From Serratia sarumanii (GTDB lineage Bacteria; Pseudomonadota; Gammaproteobacteria; Enterobacterales; Enterobacteriaceae), in NCBI RefSeq assembly GCF_029962605.1, contig NZ_CP124750.1, positions 2,666,001-2,730,000 on the forward strand: a DNA stretch of 64,000 nucleotides, written 5' to 3'. Made by a program: the position numbers and the translations under genes. Shown here one piece after another: positions 34,476 to 43,142 of the stretch. The notes beneath the pieces are model-generated. The model was given only the letters and a program-made list of their open reading frames with translations. It searched no databases and had not been told where the DNA came from. Positions within the stretch are counted from its first letter, which is position 1. Each line of letters begins with the position of its first letter.

Positions 34476-36908
34476 ATGACTACGTTGGATTTGAAAACCC
34501 TCAGCGCCCGTATCCAGGCGCATAAGAACGCGCTGATTCACATCGTCAAACCGCCGGTGTGCACCGAACGCGCTCAGCACTATACCGAGGCCTATCAACA
34601 GCATCAGGATCGGCCGCTGCCGGTGCGCCGCGCGCTGGCGCTGGCCAACCATCTGGCGAAGCGCAGCATCTGGATCGCCAACGACGAGCTGATCGTCGGC
34701 AACCAGGCCAGCGAGCTGCGCGCCGCGCCGATCTTCCCCGAATACACCGTCGGCTGGATAGAAAACGAGATCGACCAGTTGGCCGACCGGCCGGGCGCCG
34801 GCTTCTCGGTAAGCGAAGAGAACAAGGCGATTTTGCACCGTCTTTGCCCCTGGTGGCGCGGCCAAACGGTGCAGGATCGCTGCTATGGCATGTTTACCGA
34901 CGAACAGAAGGCGCTGCTGGCCACCGGCATCATCAAAGCCGAGGGCAACATGACCTCCGGCGACGCCCACCTGGCGGTCAACTTCCCGCTGCTGCTGGAA
35001 CTAGGCCTCGACGGCCTGCGTGAAAAGGTGAACGCGCGCCGCAGCCGCCTGCGCCTGACCGAGTGGGAAGATCTGCATAAAGCGCAGTTTCTCAACGCCA
35101 TCGACATCGTGCTGGCGGCGCTGAGCGAGCACATCCTGCGCTTCGCTCACCTGGCGCGCGACATGGCGCAGCGCGAAACCCGCGACTGGCGGCGCACCGA
35201 GCTGTTGGCTATCGCAGACAACTGCGATCTGATCGCCCATCGCCCGCCGCACACCTTCTGGCAGGCGCTGCAGCTGTGCTATTTCATCCAGCTGACGTTG
35301 CAGATCGAATCCAACGGCCATTCGGTTTCCTTCGGCCGCCTCGACCAATATCTCTATCCCTGGTATCGGCGCGACGTCGAGCTGGAGCAGAACCTGGCGC
35401 GGGAAGACGCCATCGAGCTGCTGCACAGCTGCTGGCTGAAGCTGCTGGAGGTCAACAAGATCCGCTCCGGCTCGCACTCCAAGGCCTCCGCCGGTAGCCC
35501 GCTGTACCAGAACGTCACCATCGGCGGCCAAAAACTGCTCGACGGCCGGCCGTGCGATGCGGTCAACCCGCTGTCCTACGCCATCCTCGAATCCTGCGGC
35601 CGCCTGCGCTCCACCCAACCCAACCTCAGCGTGCGTTACCACGCAGGAATGAGCGCCGATTTCCTCGACGCCTGCGTACAGGTGATCCGCTGCGGCTTCG
35701 GCATGCCGGCGTTCAACAACGACGAAATCGTCATTCCCGAGTTCATCAAGCTGGGGGTTGAACCGCAGGACGCCTACGACTATGCCGCCATCGGCTGCAT
35801 CGAGACCGCCGTCGGCGGCAAATGGGGCTATCGCTGCACCGGCATGAGCTTCATCAACTTTGCCCGCGTGCTGCTGGCGGCGCTGGAACAGGGCCGCGAC
35901 GCCACCTCCGGGCAGATTTTCCTGCCGCAGGAACAGGCGCTGTCCAAAGGAAACTTCGCCGATTTCGAGCAGGTGATGGCCGCCTGGGACCGACAAATCC
36001 GCTACTACACGCGCAAGTCAATTGAGATCGAATGCGTGGTGGACAGCGTGCTGGAGGAGAACGCCCACGATATTCTCTGTTCCGCGCTGGTGGATGACTG
36101 CATCGAACGCGGCAAAAGCATCAAGCAAGGCGGCGCCAAGTACGACTGGGTTTCCGGCCTGCAGGTCGGCATCGCCAACCTCGGCAACAGCCTGGCGGCG
36201 GTGCGCAAACTGGTGTTCGAACAAGGGGCGATCGGCCAGCAGCGGCTGGCGGCGGCGCTGGCCGACGACTTCGCCGGGCTGGATGGCGAACAGCTGCGCC
36301 AGCGGCTGCTCAACGCCGCGCCCAAATACGGCAACGACGTGGACGAGGTCGATCGGCTGCTGGTGCGCGCCTACCAAACCTACATCGAGGAACTGAAGCA
36401 GTATCGCAACACCCGCTTCGGCCGCGGGCCGATAGGCGGCGGCTACTACGCCGGCACCTCGTCTATCTCGGCCAACGTGCCCTTCGGCGCCGCCACCCTC
36501 GCCACCCCGGATGGGCGCAAGGCGCACCAGCCGCTGGCGGAAGGCGCCAGCCCGGCGTCCGGCACCGACCACCTGGGGCCGACCGCGGTGTTCAATTCGC
36601 TCGCCAAGTTGCCTACCGAGGCAATCCTCGGCGGCGTGCTGCTCAACCAAAAGCTGAACCCGGCGACGCTGGACAACCCGCGCGATCGGGAAAAGCTGAT
36701 GCTGATGTTGCGCACCTTCTTCGAGAGCTATCGCGGCTGGCATGTGCAGTACAACATCGTGTCGCGCGAAACGCTGCTGGCGGCGAAGCAACACCCTGAC
36801 CAATATCGTGATTTAGTGGTTCGCGTAGCTGGCTATTCCGCCTTCTTTACCGCATTATCCCCTGAGGCGCAGGATGATATTATTGCGCGCACAGAACATA
36901 CTCTTTAA
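34476..36908 (+). CDS. Glycyl radical enzyme, YbiW/PflF-like
   Basis: The 810-residue length equals E. coli YbiW. The thiyl-radical cysteine is Cys441 in AIGCIETAVGGKWGYRC, and the radical glycine is Gly786 in RVAGYSAFF near the C terminus. The GCIE context, with a glutamate after the cysteine, places it with the dehydratase/lyase branch (glycerol dehydratase, choline lyase type), not with true pyruvate formate-lyase, which has adjacent cysteines. The substrate of this subgroup is not known to me. It is co-transcribed with its activase and linked to an aldolase gene, which suggests use of a small polyol or keto sugar under anaerobic conditions. A GC-rich hairpin follows. Confidence 0.9.
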   Translation: MTTLDLKTLSARIQAHKNALIHIVKPPVCTERAQHYTEAYQQHQDRPLPVRRALALANHLAKRSIWIANDELIVGNQASELRAAPIFPEYTVGWIENEIDQLADRPGAGFSVSEENKAILHRLCPWWRGQTVQDRCYGMFTDEQKALLATGIIKAEGNMTSGDAHLAVNFPLLLELGLDGLREKVNARRSRLRLTEWEDLHKAQFLNAIDIVLAALSEHILRFAHLARDMAQRETRDWRRTELLAIADNCDLIAHRPPHTFWQALQLCYFIQLTLQIESNGHSVSFGRLDQYLYPWYRRDVELEQNLAREDAIELLHSCWLKLLEVNKIRSGSHSKASAGSPLYQNVTIGGQKLLDGRPCDAVNPLSYAILESCGRLRSTQPNLSVRYHAGMSADFLDACVQVIRCGFGMPAFNNDEIVIPEFIKLGVEPQDAYDYAAIGCIETAVGGKWGYRCTGMSFINFARVLLAALEQGRDATSGQIFLPQEQALSKGNFADFEQVMAAWDRQIRYYTRKSIEIECVVDSVLEENAHDILCSALVDDCIERGKSIKQGGAKYDWVSGLQVGIANLGNSLAAVRKLVFEQGAIGQQRLAAALADDFAGLDGEQLRQRLLNAAPKYGNDVDEVDRLLVRAYQTYIEELKQYRNTRFGRGPIGGGYYAGTSSISANVPFGAATLATPDGRKAHQPLAEGASPASGTDHLGPTAVFNSLAKLPTEAILGGVLLNQKLNPATLDNPRDREKLMLMLRTFFESYRGWHVQYNIVSRETLLAAKQHPDQYRDLVVRVAGYSAFFTALSPEAQDDIIARTEHTL

Positions 36909-36922
36909 ACCTTTGACTCTTA

Positions 36923-36944
36923 GCGGCCGCACCTTGGCGGCCGC
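36923..36944 (+). terminator. Hairpin after the glycyl radical enzyme gene
   Basis: Two copies of the self-complementary GCGGCCGC flank a 6-base loop 15 bases after the stop codon. No T-run follows, so yciT downstream may receive read-through. Confidence 0.45.
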
Positions 36945-36958
36945 ATCATCAGGCCGAT

Positions 36959-37705
36959 ATGAATTTACGACAACAGACCATATTGCAGTTGGTTAACGAT
37001 CGCCGGCGGATCAGCGTCAATGAGCTGGCGCGCGCCTCGGGCGTCTCGGAAGTCACCATCCGGCAGGATCTCAACCTGCTGGAAAAGCGCAGTTATCTGA
37101 AGCGGGTACACGGTTCCGCCGTGGCGCTGGAGAGCGACGACGTCGACGCCCGCATGATGTCCAATTTCACCCTCAAACAACGGTTGGCGCAATATGCCGC
37201 CGCGCAGGTCAACGACGGCGAAACGATATTTATCGAGAGCGGCAGCGCCAATGCCCTGCTGGCGCGCTACATCGCCGAACGCAAGCGCATTACGCTGATC
37301 ACCGTCAGCCACTATATCGCCAACCTGCTGAAAGAAACCGACTGCGACGTGATTGTGCTGGGCGGCATGTACCAGAAGAAAAGCGAGACCGTGGTCGGCC
37401 CGCTTACGCGGCTGTGCATTCAGCAGGTGCATTTCAACAAGGCGTTTATCGGCATTGACGGCTTTCAGGCCGAAACCGGCTTTACCGGCCGCGACATGAT
37501 GCGCGCCGACGTGGTCAGCGCGGTGCTGGCCAAGGGCGTGGAGAATATCGTGCTGACGGACTCGAGCAAGTTCGGCCAGATCCAGCCCAACCCGCTGGCG
37601 CAGACCGGCCAGATCAGCCGGGTGATCACCGATTCGCGCTTGGCGCTGGAGTATCAGCATCAGCTGAAACGCCAGGGCGTACAGGTGGAGCTGGTCAACG
37701 AATAA
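36959..37705 (+). CDS. yciT: DeoR-family regulator YciT
   Basis: The protein has 248 residues: a DeoR-type N-terminal helix-turn-helix ([21 protein letters not shown]) and a sugar-phosphate-isomerase-like sensor domain with [14 protein letters not shown] and [10 protein letters not shown]. It closely follows E. coli YciT, including [27 protein letters not shown] and [10 protein letters not shown]. In E. coli it lies beside osmB as here, and has been linked to osmotic response. Its effector is unknown. A hairpin separates it from the glycyl radical operon upstream. Confidence 0.92.
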   Translation: MNLRQQTILQLVNDRRRISVNELARASGVSEVTIRQDLNLLEKRSYLKRVHGSAVALESDDVDARMMSNFTLKQRLAQYAAAQVNDGETIFIESGSANALLARYIAERKRITLITVSHYIANLLKETDCDVIVLGGMYQKKSETVVGPLTRLCIQQVHFNKAFIGIDGFQAETGFTGRDMMRADVVSAVLAKGVENIVLTDSSKFGQIQPNPLAQTGQISRVITDSRLALEYQHQLKRQGVQVELVNE

Positions 37706-37927
37706 CGCAGGTCACTGCCGCACCGCGCGGGCTACACCGCGCGCCTTCCCCTTGCGCAGCGGGATTTTAAGACTATTTACCTGTTTATCCTTCCCGAGAA
37801 ACCTATACTCAGTTTCGGCGCCTTTTGGGCCGTAACTTGCTAATTATTCGGCCGTTAACAAAAAATGCCATTTTTTTATATCGATACTGTACGGGAATCA
37901 ACGGCAGGCCTGATTTATGGTTAACGC

Positions 37928-37976
37928 CTATACTTATAGGGCACTTCCATATAGCCAATGCTAAGGAGAAGTCATT
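37928..37976 (+). promoter_or_regulatory. Sigma-S-like promoter and ribosome site of osmB
   Basis: CTATACT at 37928-37934 matches the extended -10 preferred by RpoS and fits the known RpoS dependence of E. coli osmB. AAGGAG at 37963-37968 lies 8 bases before the ATG. The 5' leader would be about 35-40 bases. An upstream RcsB box was not identified. Confidence 0.55.
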
Positions 37977-38195
37977 ATGATGATTATCAATAAACGTTTC
38001 GCCACCGCCGCGCTGGCACTGACTCTGGCGTTTTCACTCAGCGCCTGTTCCAACATGTCCAAACGCGATCGCAACACCGCTATCGGCGCCGGCGCCGGTG
38101 CAGTCGGCGGCGCAGTGCTGACAGACGGCAGCGCGTTGGGCACGCTGGGTGGGGCTGCGGTAGGGGGCATCATCGGTCACCAGGTTGGCAAATAA
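37977..38195 (+). CDS. osmB: Osmotically inducible lipoprotein OsmB
   Basis: This 72-residue lipoprotein has a signal peptide ending in the lipobox LSAC (Cys24) and a glycine-rich 17-kDa-antigen-type tail (GAGAGAVGGAVL..LGGAAVGGIIGHQVGK). Length and sequence agree with E. coli OsmB. It is thought to be an outer-membrane stress lipoprotein induced by osmotic upshift and stationary phase; its exact job is not known. The sequence shows a sigma-S-like -10 element upstream. It is transcribed alone. Confidence 0.95.
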   Translation: MMIINKRFATAALALTLAFSLSACSNMSKRDRNTAIGAGAGAVGGAVLTDGSALGTLGGAAVGGIIGHQVGK

Positions 38196-38227
38196 CCTGA
38201 CCGAGAGACCTCGGCCGACAGGCTGGC

Positions 38228-38246
38228 AAAAGCGCCTCGGCGCTTT
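38228..38246 (+). terminator. Hairpin after osmB
   Basis: A 7-bp stem AAAGCGC/GCGCTTT has a 4-base loop. It lacks a T-run beyond the stem, so it is only a weak terminator candidate. Confidence 0.4.
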
Positions 38247-38347
38247 GACGTATTAACCAGAATAACGATGATTTCAGGTCTGTTTTACTTTAAGTCTATG
38301 GTTCTTTTACCGTTAACGGGCTAACCCCCGGCAGCAACAACCTCAAG

Positions 38348-38376
38348 CCATGCCGCAGTATTGCACCGCGGCATGG
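38348..38376. terminator. Hairpin at the end of yciH
   Basis: A 9-bp stem CCATGCCGC/GCGGCATGG with an 11-base loop lies 10 bases beyond the yciH stop on the leftward strand. No T-run. Confidence 0.45.
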
Positions 38377-38385
38377 CGATTCACC

Positions 38386-38712
38386 TCAACCGCCCGCCAG
38401 TTTGACCTTCATGCCTTTGGCTTCCAGCAGCTGTTTAAGCAGATCGCGTTTATCGCCCTGGATCTCGATAATCCCGTCTTTCACCGAACCGCCGCAACCG
38501 CATTTCTTTTTCAGCTCGGCCGCCAGTTTGTCGAGCGCGGCATCATCCAGATCGACGCCGGCGATCAGGCATACCCCCTTCCCCTTGCGGCCGCTGGTCT
38601 GACGCTGGATGCGCACGATGCCGTCGCCCTTGGCGCGTTGCGGTTTAACGTCTTCCTGCTTGATGCGGCCGGTGTCCGTGGAATACACCAGGCGGCTGTT
38701 ATCGTCATTCAT
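38386..38712 (-). CDS. yciH: SUI1/eIF1-like translation factor YciH
   Basis: YciH is the bacterial eIF1 (SUI1) homologue; it can discriminate against aberrant initiation complexes in vitro and has been linked to general translation inhibition under stress. With the second ATG of an ATGATG pair it has 108 residues, as in E. coli; the longer open frame runs back into pyrF and is not used. The SUI1 core is seen in VRIQRQTSGRKGKGVCLI, KKKCGCGGSVKDGIIEIQGD and LLEAKGMKVKLAGG. Its ribosome site (GAGG) overlaps the pyrF stop codon, so it is translationally linked to pyrF. Confidence 0.95.
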   Translation of the reverse strand: MNDDNSRLVYSTDTGRIKQEDVKPQRAKGDGIVRIQRQTSGRKGKGVCLIAGVDLDDAALDKLAAELKKKCGCGGSVKDGIIEIQGDKRDLLKQLLEAKGMKVKLAGG

Positions 38713-38722
38713 CATTGCTTCC

Positions 38723-39451
38723 TCAGGCCAAAGAGGCGCGGATCGCGCGCAGCGTCGCGGCCGGATCCGCAGATTGGGTGATCGGACGCCCAATCACCAT
38801 GTAGTCCACGCCGGCGGCCTGGGCCTGAACAGGGGTCATGATACGGCGCTGATCGCCCGCCGCGCTGCCTTCAGGGCGGATCCCCGGCGTAACCAGTTGG
38901 AAAGCCTGCCCGCAGGCCGCTTTCAGGCGCTGCGCTTCGTGTGCCGAACAGACCACGCCGTCCAGCCCGCAGTCGCGGGCCAGGCGCGCCAGGCGCTCGG
39001 CGTGTTCCGCCGGGCTGGCCTCGATGCCAATGCCGCGCAGGTCTTCCGCTTCCATGCTGGTGAGCACCGTCACGGCGATCAGCAGCGGCGCATCCGCTCC
39101 GTAAGGCAGCAGTGCTTCTTTAGCGGCGGTCATCATGCGCGCGCCGCCGCTGGCATGGACGTTGACCATCCAAACGCCCAGCTCGGCCGCTGCCGCAACC
39201 GCATGCGCGGTGGTATTGGGAATATCGTGGAATTTCAGGTCGAGAAACACGTCGAAACCGCGCCCGTGCAAATCGCGCACCAGCTGCGGCCCAAACAGCG
39301 TGAACATTTCTTTGCCCACTTTCAGCCGGCAGTCTTGCGGATCGATACGGTCGGCGAACGCCAGCGCAGCGTTCTTATCGGCGTAATCTAACGCCACAAC
39401 GATTGGAGATGATTTTAAGTCATTGTTATTAGCGTTATTTTCAGACTTCAT
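38723..39451 (-). CDS. pyrF: Orotidine 5'-phosphate decarboxylase
   Basis: OMP decarboxylase makes UMP, the last step of de novo pyrimidine synthesis. The catalytic loop [10 protein letters not shown] and the phosphate-binding region [18 protein letters not shown] plus [10 protein letters not shown] are intact. I take the ATG giving [10 protein letters not shown] because of the GAAG-like site before it; this makes 242 residues, close to the E. coli 245. The first residues ([13 protein letters not shown]) are unusually asparagine-rich and not conserved. It is followed 10 bp later by yciH, as in E. coli. The usual upstream neighbour lapB is here displaced by two small rightward genes. Confidence 0.95.
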   Translation of the reverse strand: MKSENNANNNDLKSSPIVVALDYADKNAALAFADRIDPQDCRLKVGKEMFTLFGPQLVRDLHGRGFDVFLDLKFHDIPNTTAHAVAAAAELGVWMVNVHASGGARMMTAAKEALLPYGADAPLLIAVTVLTSMEAEDLRGIGIEASPAEHAERLARLARDCGLDGVVCSAHEAQRLKAACGQAFQLVTPGIRPEGSAAGDQRRIMTPVQAQAAGVDYMVIGRPITQSADPAATLRAIRASLA

Positions 39452-39587
39452 TTCTTCTACCTTATGTAAAATGGACATAATCAGGTACTCACCCGCGAAA
39501 CTGACCGCCGCATTCTACATGCCGGGGGCCAGAAATCCCAGCCGCAGCGCGTACCGCCGCTCTGTCATGTTACCTCTCACCTTTGTC

Positions 39588-39653
39588 ATGGCGCGTCAAC
39601 AAAAGCGCGTCAGCGATAAACCACGCAGCGTAAAACGTCGTAAAGATGCGTAA
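39588..39653 (+). CDS. Possible 21-residue basic microprotein
   Basis: An ATG-initiated frame encodes MARQQKRVSDKP followed by RSVKRRKDA. Ten of 21 residues are Lys or Arg. It has no good ribosome site and no family I recognise. It lies in the 329-bp gap between divergent pyrF and the YhcN-like gene. It may be only a chance frame; the gap otherwise shows nothing clear. Confidence 0.2.
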   Translation: MARQQKRVSDKPRSVKRRKDA

Positions 39654-39780
39654 ATTATCAATCAAACATTTTGAACAACTTGCTCAGCATTATCAGATTT
39701 TCAAACGGCCCAGATGCTTTATTATTCACCACATCGGAAGCGAATGGCTTCCTTCCTCAATAAACAGACTGGAGTCACCT

Positions 39781-40041
39781 ATGAAAACCATCAAATATTT
39801 TGCAGCCGCTGCCGCTATCGCACTGACCTCTTTCGCTACCTTCGCCGCTGAGCCGGTCAACAGCCAACAGGCTGACAGCCTGACCGCCACCGGCATCGTT
39901 TCCGCGGGCCATGCGACCACCCTCAGCAGCCTGGAGAAAAAACTGGCCGCTAAAGCCGATGCCCAAGGCGCCGGCAGCTACCGCATCATCTCCGCCGGCG
40001 GTAACAACATGCTGAGCGGCACCGCGATCATCTATAAATAA
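39781..40041 (+). CDS. YhcN/BhsA-family (DUF1471) small periplasmic protein
   Basis: This 86-residue precursor has a signal peptide (MKTIKYFAAAAAIALTSFATFA) and a mature DUF1471 domain: LTATGIVSAGHATTLSSLE, then KADAQGAGSYRIISAGG and an ending SGTAIIYK. Members such as BhsA, McbA and YhcN are induced by metal, acid or peroxide stress and influence biofilm and outer-membrane permeability. Which paralogue this is cannot be decided. ORFs further upstream in the same frame have no similarity, so the internal ATG is the start. No terminator was recognised before the next gene 172 bp away. Confidence 0.88.
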   Translation: MKTIKYFAAAAAIALTSFATFAAEPVNSQQADSLTATGIVSAGHATTLSSLEKKLAAKADAQGAGSYRIISAGGNNMLSGTAIIYK

Positions 40042-40213
40042 TGTTTCCGGTACAGGGCCCGCACGCTCGGGCCCTGCCTCTGTTTCTCGCCTAAAAAACC
40101 CGCGTTTGCCTCACCCTTCTTTGTTGCAGAAATATTAAATTTTTATTACACACTAGACACCCGATCGCCAGTGGCTTAGCTTGAAGGCATCTTCCTGCAG
40201 AAAGGCTTTCAAA

Positions 40214-40513
40214 ATGAGCGAGATATCGACACTTACCATCAAAATTCCTCTGGAACTGAAGGAAAAAATCCGCGCCGCCGCCGCTGAAAACGAATTTTCG
40301 TTGAGCGTGGAAGTATGCCAGCGCCTGGAAAACAGCTTCAACGCGCCCGCCGCCAAGGCAGAAAAGCTGGCCAAAAAGGCGGATGAACTGCACCACGGCG
40401 AGATCGACAATCAAAGCACCGAAGAAGAGGTTGAACAGCCGCTGAGCCAGAAAGAACTGAAGAAACTGCGCCAGCTGTTGAAAACCGGCGCCAAAGGCGG
40501 CAAGAAAAAGTAA
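40214..40513 (+). CDS. Arc-like ribbon-helix-helix DNA-binding protein
   Basis: This 99-residue protein starts MSEISTLTIKIPLELKEKIR and continues AAAAENEFSLSVEVCQRLE, the strand-helix-helix layout of the Arc/MetJ (ribbon-helix-helix) superfamily, where the first beta strand contacts DNA. The C-terminal half is charged and lysine-rich (EKLAKKADELHHGE, KELKKLRQLLKTG, ending GGKKK) and may add non-specific DNA or RNA contact. I chose the internal ATG because the family strand follows at once. It converges with lapB across a strong bidirectional terminator. Target genes are unknown. Confidence 0.8.
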   Translation: MSEISTLTIKIPLELKEKIRAAAAENEFSLSVEVCQRLENSFNAPAAKAEKLAKKADELHHGEIDNQSTEEEVEQPLSQKELKKLRQLLKTGAKGGKKK

Positions 40514-40525
40514 GCGGCAAACGAA

Positions 40526-40552
40526 AAAACGGGGCGATAATCGCCCCGTTTT
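40526..40552. terminator. Bidirectional terminator between the RHH gene and lapB
   Basis: A perfect 12-bp stem AAAACGGGGCGA/TCGCCCCGTTTT has a 3-base loop. The T/A-rich outer arms give a T-run on both strands, suitable for the rightward gene ending at 40513 and leftward lapB ending at 40572. Confidence 0.85.
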
Positions 40553-40571
40553 GTTTTGCCCCGCCGCCGCG

Positions 40572-41744
40572 TTATTGCCCGTCCAGACCGCGGATCGGTT
40601 TGACCGATGACCAGGCTCGGCACGACGGGCAATGCCAATAGAGCGAGTGCGCGGTGAAGCCGCATTTGTGGCAGCGGTAACGCGGCTTGGTACGAATTTG
40701 CTCGCCGACCATATCGCGCAACAGCAGCAGGCTCTCTTTCGCCCGGCCGTCTTCGGCGTCCGCCAGGTGATAATCCATCAGCCGATAAAACACGCGCATG
40801 GTCGGATGGCGCTGCAGCTGGCGGTTGATATAGACCTGGACCACGTCGCGCCCTTCGTGCTGTTCGATGATCTCGGCCAGCATCAGATCGGCGGTGGCAC
40901 CGGTGTTCTCTTCCACGCAGCGTTTCAGGAATTCAACCCAGCTGTGCTGTTGTTCCGGCAGATGCGTGTAGCATTCCTGCAGCATCGGCAGCGTTTCGCT
41001 GACCAACTCTTTATCCTGGCTCAGCACGCGTTGCAGCGACTCTGCCGCTTTGGCGTAGTCGTTTTGCGCCATATAGATGCGCCCGAACATGATGGATACG
41101 CGCGCACACTGTTTATCGGCTGCGTCCGCACGTTTGAGCAGGCTCATCGCCCGATCGAGATCGTCGCTACCCATCGCCTGCAGCGCCAGTTCGCAATAGA
41201 AGTGCGCGATCTCGACGCGCTGTTTCTCTTTACCCAGCTTGACCAGCTTTTCCGCCACGTCGATCGCTTTTTGCCAATCGCTGGTGGCCTGATGGATCAC
41301 CAGCAGTTGCTGCAGCGCCGATACGCGAAAATCCGCTTCGTCAGTCAACTGGCTGAACATGTCTTCCGCGCGATCGTACAGCCCGGCCGCCATATAGTCG
41401 CGGCCCAGCTGCTGTACCGCCAGCAGGCGCTGTTCAAAGGTCAGGGAGGCGCTTTCCATCAAGGCCTGGTGGATGCGGATGGCGCGGTCGACTTCGCCGC
41501 GCGAACGGAACAGGTTACCCAGCGTCAGGTGGGCTTCAACGGTGTTGCTGTCCTCTTTCAACATGTCGAGGAACAGATCGACCGCCTTGTCCTGCTGGTT
41601 GGAAAGCAGAAAGTTCACCCCTGCCACGTATTCACGCGACAGGCGGTTGGCTTCTTGCTGTTTATCCTGCTGAGCGCTTCTGCGCCCCATGTACCAACCG
41701 TACGCGGCAGCCACGGGCAGCAACAGAAACAGCAGTTCTAACAT
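40572..41744 (-). CDS. lapB: Lipopolysaccharide assembly protein LapB (YciM)
   Basis: LapB is an inner-membrane-anchored, cytoplasm-facing adaptor that controls LPS amount by promoting FtsH cleavage of LpxC. At 390 residues it matches the E. coli length. An N-terminal membrane helix (MLELLFLLLPVAAAYGWYMG) is followed by tetratricopeptide repeats (about residues 35-340) and a C-terminal rubredoxin-like metal site, CHKCGF...WHCPSCRAW. It lies 6 bp downstream of lapA on the same strand, as in E. coli. Confidence 0.96.
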   Translation of the reverse strand: MLELLFLLLPVAAAYGWYMGRRSAQQDKQQEANRLSREYVAGVNFLLSNQQDKAVDLFLDMLKEDSNTVEAHLTLGNLFRSRGEVDRAIRIHQALMESASLTFEQRLLAVQQLGRDYMAAGLYDRAEDMFSQLTDEADFRVSALQQLLVIHQATSDWQKAIDVAEKLVKLGKEKQRVEIAHFYCELALQAMGSDDLDRAMSLLKRADAADKQCARVSIMFGRIYMAQNDYAKAAESLQRVLSQDKELVSETLPMLQECYTHLPEQQHSWVEFLKRCVEENTGATADLMLAEIIEQHEGRDVVQVYINRQLQRHPTMRVFYRLMDYHLADAEDGRAKESLLLLRDMVGEQIRTKPRYRCHKCGFTAHSLYWHCPSCRAWSSVKPIRGLDGQ

Positions 41745-41750
41745 AGAGGA

Positions 41751-42053
41751 TTATTCCTTGCTGACAACGGGCTGAGCCGCCGGTTCAGCGGGCTGCTCAA
41801 GCTGCAGCTCCAGCCTTTTGATCTTGCGCTCGGCGCGGCCCAGCGCAATGCGCGTGCGCAGGTAAAACAGGCCGCAAATGATCCAGCCGAGAACAAAACC
41901 GGCGCCAAACAGCGTGGCCAACAGGGTCGATACGCGATAGTCACCCTGCGCAACCAGATAGTTGAAATTGACCACCTGATCGTTATGCGCACCCAAGGTG
42001 ACGGAAATCACGAAGATCACCAGAACCAACAAAAAAATCAGCAAATATTTCAC
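41751..42053 (-). CDS. lapA: Lipopolysaccharide assembly protein LapA (YciS)
   Basis: LapA is a small bitopic inner-membrane protein acting with LapB in LPS assembly. I start it at a GTG (reading VKYLLIFLLVLVIFVISVTL), giving 100 residues and matching E. coli LapA; the frame is open upstream without similarity. Two hydrophobic helices (about residues 3-20 and 42-65) flank FNYLVAQGDYRVS. They are followed by a cytoplasmic coiled segment GRAERKIKRLELQLEQ. GGGAAAG upstream is the likely ribosome site. Its normal upstream neighbour pgpB has been displaced by a 10-kb insertion. Confidence 0.94.
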   Translation of the reverse strand: MKYLLIFLLVLVIFVISVTLGAHNDQVVNFNYLVAQGDYRVSTLLATLFGAGFVLGWIICGLFYLRTRIALGRAERKIKRLELQLEQPAEPAAQPVVSKE

Positions 42054-42303
42054 ATTCTTTCCCGCGATGCCGAGTGAATCGGATGAACGATGCCAAAACG
42101 TGGCGTCCCTAACTCTTAAGTTAGCATTTCCCACTGCGGCAGGGAAACCCTGCGGCACGATAAAACCACATATCTGCTGGCATATTCGGCAGTAAACGGC
42201 CTTAGCGAACAAATTGATGAGAAAGCTTCTCAAAACGTCGAATTTATAAGGATATGGGGGCGACGGCGCGGATTGCAATGGCGGGAAAATGTAAGCGGTT
42301 AAT

Positions 42304-42324
42304 GCGGCGCCGTTCCGACGCCGC
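42304..42324. terminator. Hairpin at the end of the sugar operon
   Basis: A 6-bp GCGGCG/CGCCGC stem with a 9-base loop lies 20 bases beyond the last gene of the leftward operon. A T-run is present on the rightward strand only, so its strength for the operon is uncertain. Confidence 0.45.
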
Positions 42325-42344
42325 GTTTTTGTGACACAGTCACG

Positions 42345-43142
42345 TCATGACATGATTAACCCGCCGTCCACATTGATGGTTTGGCCGGTGATGTAGTCGG
42401 CATCGCCCGAGGCAAGAAAGGCCACGAGACCCGCCACGTCCTCGGGCTGACCGGCGCGCCTGAGCGGAATGCCCGCCACCCACTCGGCCATTAACTCCCC
42501 TTTGCCGTAGGTTTTTTCCGGCCCACTGAGAATTTCGCCCCAAACGCGGTCGTTATATTCCCACATCTCGCTTTCAATGATGCCGGGGCAGAATGCATTG
42601 ACGGTAATGCCATGCGGTGCCAGCTCGAGCGCTAAACTTTGCGTAATGCCGATCACGCCCATTTTGCTGGCGGCGTAATGCGGTGTGTAAATGAATCCGT
42701 TACGCCCCTGACCGGAAGAGGTGTTGATCAGCCGCCCCTGGCGCTGGCCGACCATATATTTAGCCGCTTCCCGGCAGCAGAGCCACACTGCAGTGGTATT
42801 TACCGCCAACACTTTCTCAAAATCGCTTTTGGGCATCTGGTCAAAACGATCGATAGTGATCACCCCGGCGTTTTGAATGGAAACGTCGATCGCGCCGAAT
42901 CGCTCCCAAGCCTGACGATAAAAATCAACCACCTGCGCCTCATCGGTGACGTCGAGGATCACCGGCAGAATCTCCACACCATAACGCTGGCGCAGCGTTT
43001 CCGCCGTGGTCAGAATGCGTTCCGCATTCGATGCAATCACCAGATTGGCGCCCAAACGGGCGAAGCGCTCAGCGATGCCGGCCCCAATGCCGCGGCATGC
43101 GCCGGTAATCACCACGGTTTTCCCCGTGAAATCACGATTCAT
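42345..43142 (-). CDS. Short-chain dehydrogenase/reductase, sugar operon
   Basis: This 265-residue classical SDR is started at MNRDFTGKTVVITGACRGIG, where GGAGAA is correctly spaced. The NAD(P)-binding TGACRGIG motif, NAG (QNAGVI), the catalytic Ser/Tyr/Lys (SSGQGRNGF and YAASK) and the C-terminal INVDGG are all present. It is the last gene of the leftward operon, and its ATG overlaps the kinase stop (ATGA). It probably oxidises an imported polyol or sugar, or its phosphate, to a ketose. The aspartate or other residue that would select NAD over NADP is not clear enough to call. Confidence 0.88.
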   Translation of the reverse strand: MNRDFTGKTVVITGACRGIGAGIAERFARLGANLVIASNAERILTTAETLRQRYGVEILPVILDVTDEAQVVDFYRQAWERFGAIDVSIQNAGVITIDRFDQMPKSDFEKVLAVNTTAVWLCCREAAKYMVGQRQGRLINTSSGQGRNGFIYTPHYAASKMGVIGITQSLALELAPHGITVNAFCPGIIESEMWEYNDRVWGEILSGPEKTYGKGELMAEWVAGIPLRRAGQPEDVAGLVAFLASGDADYITGQTINVDGGLIMS

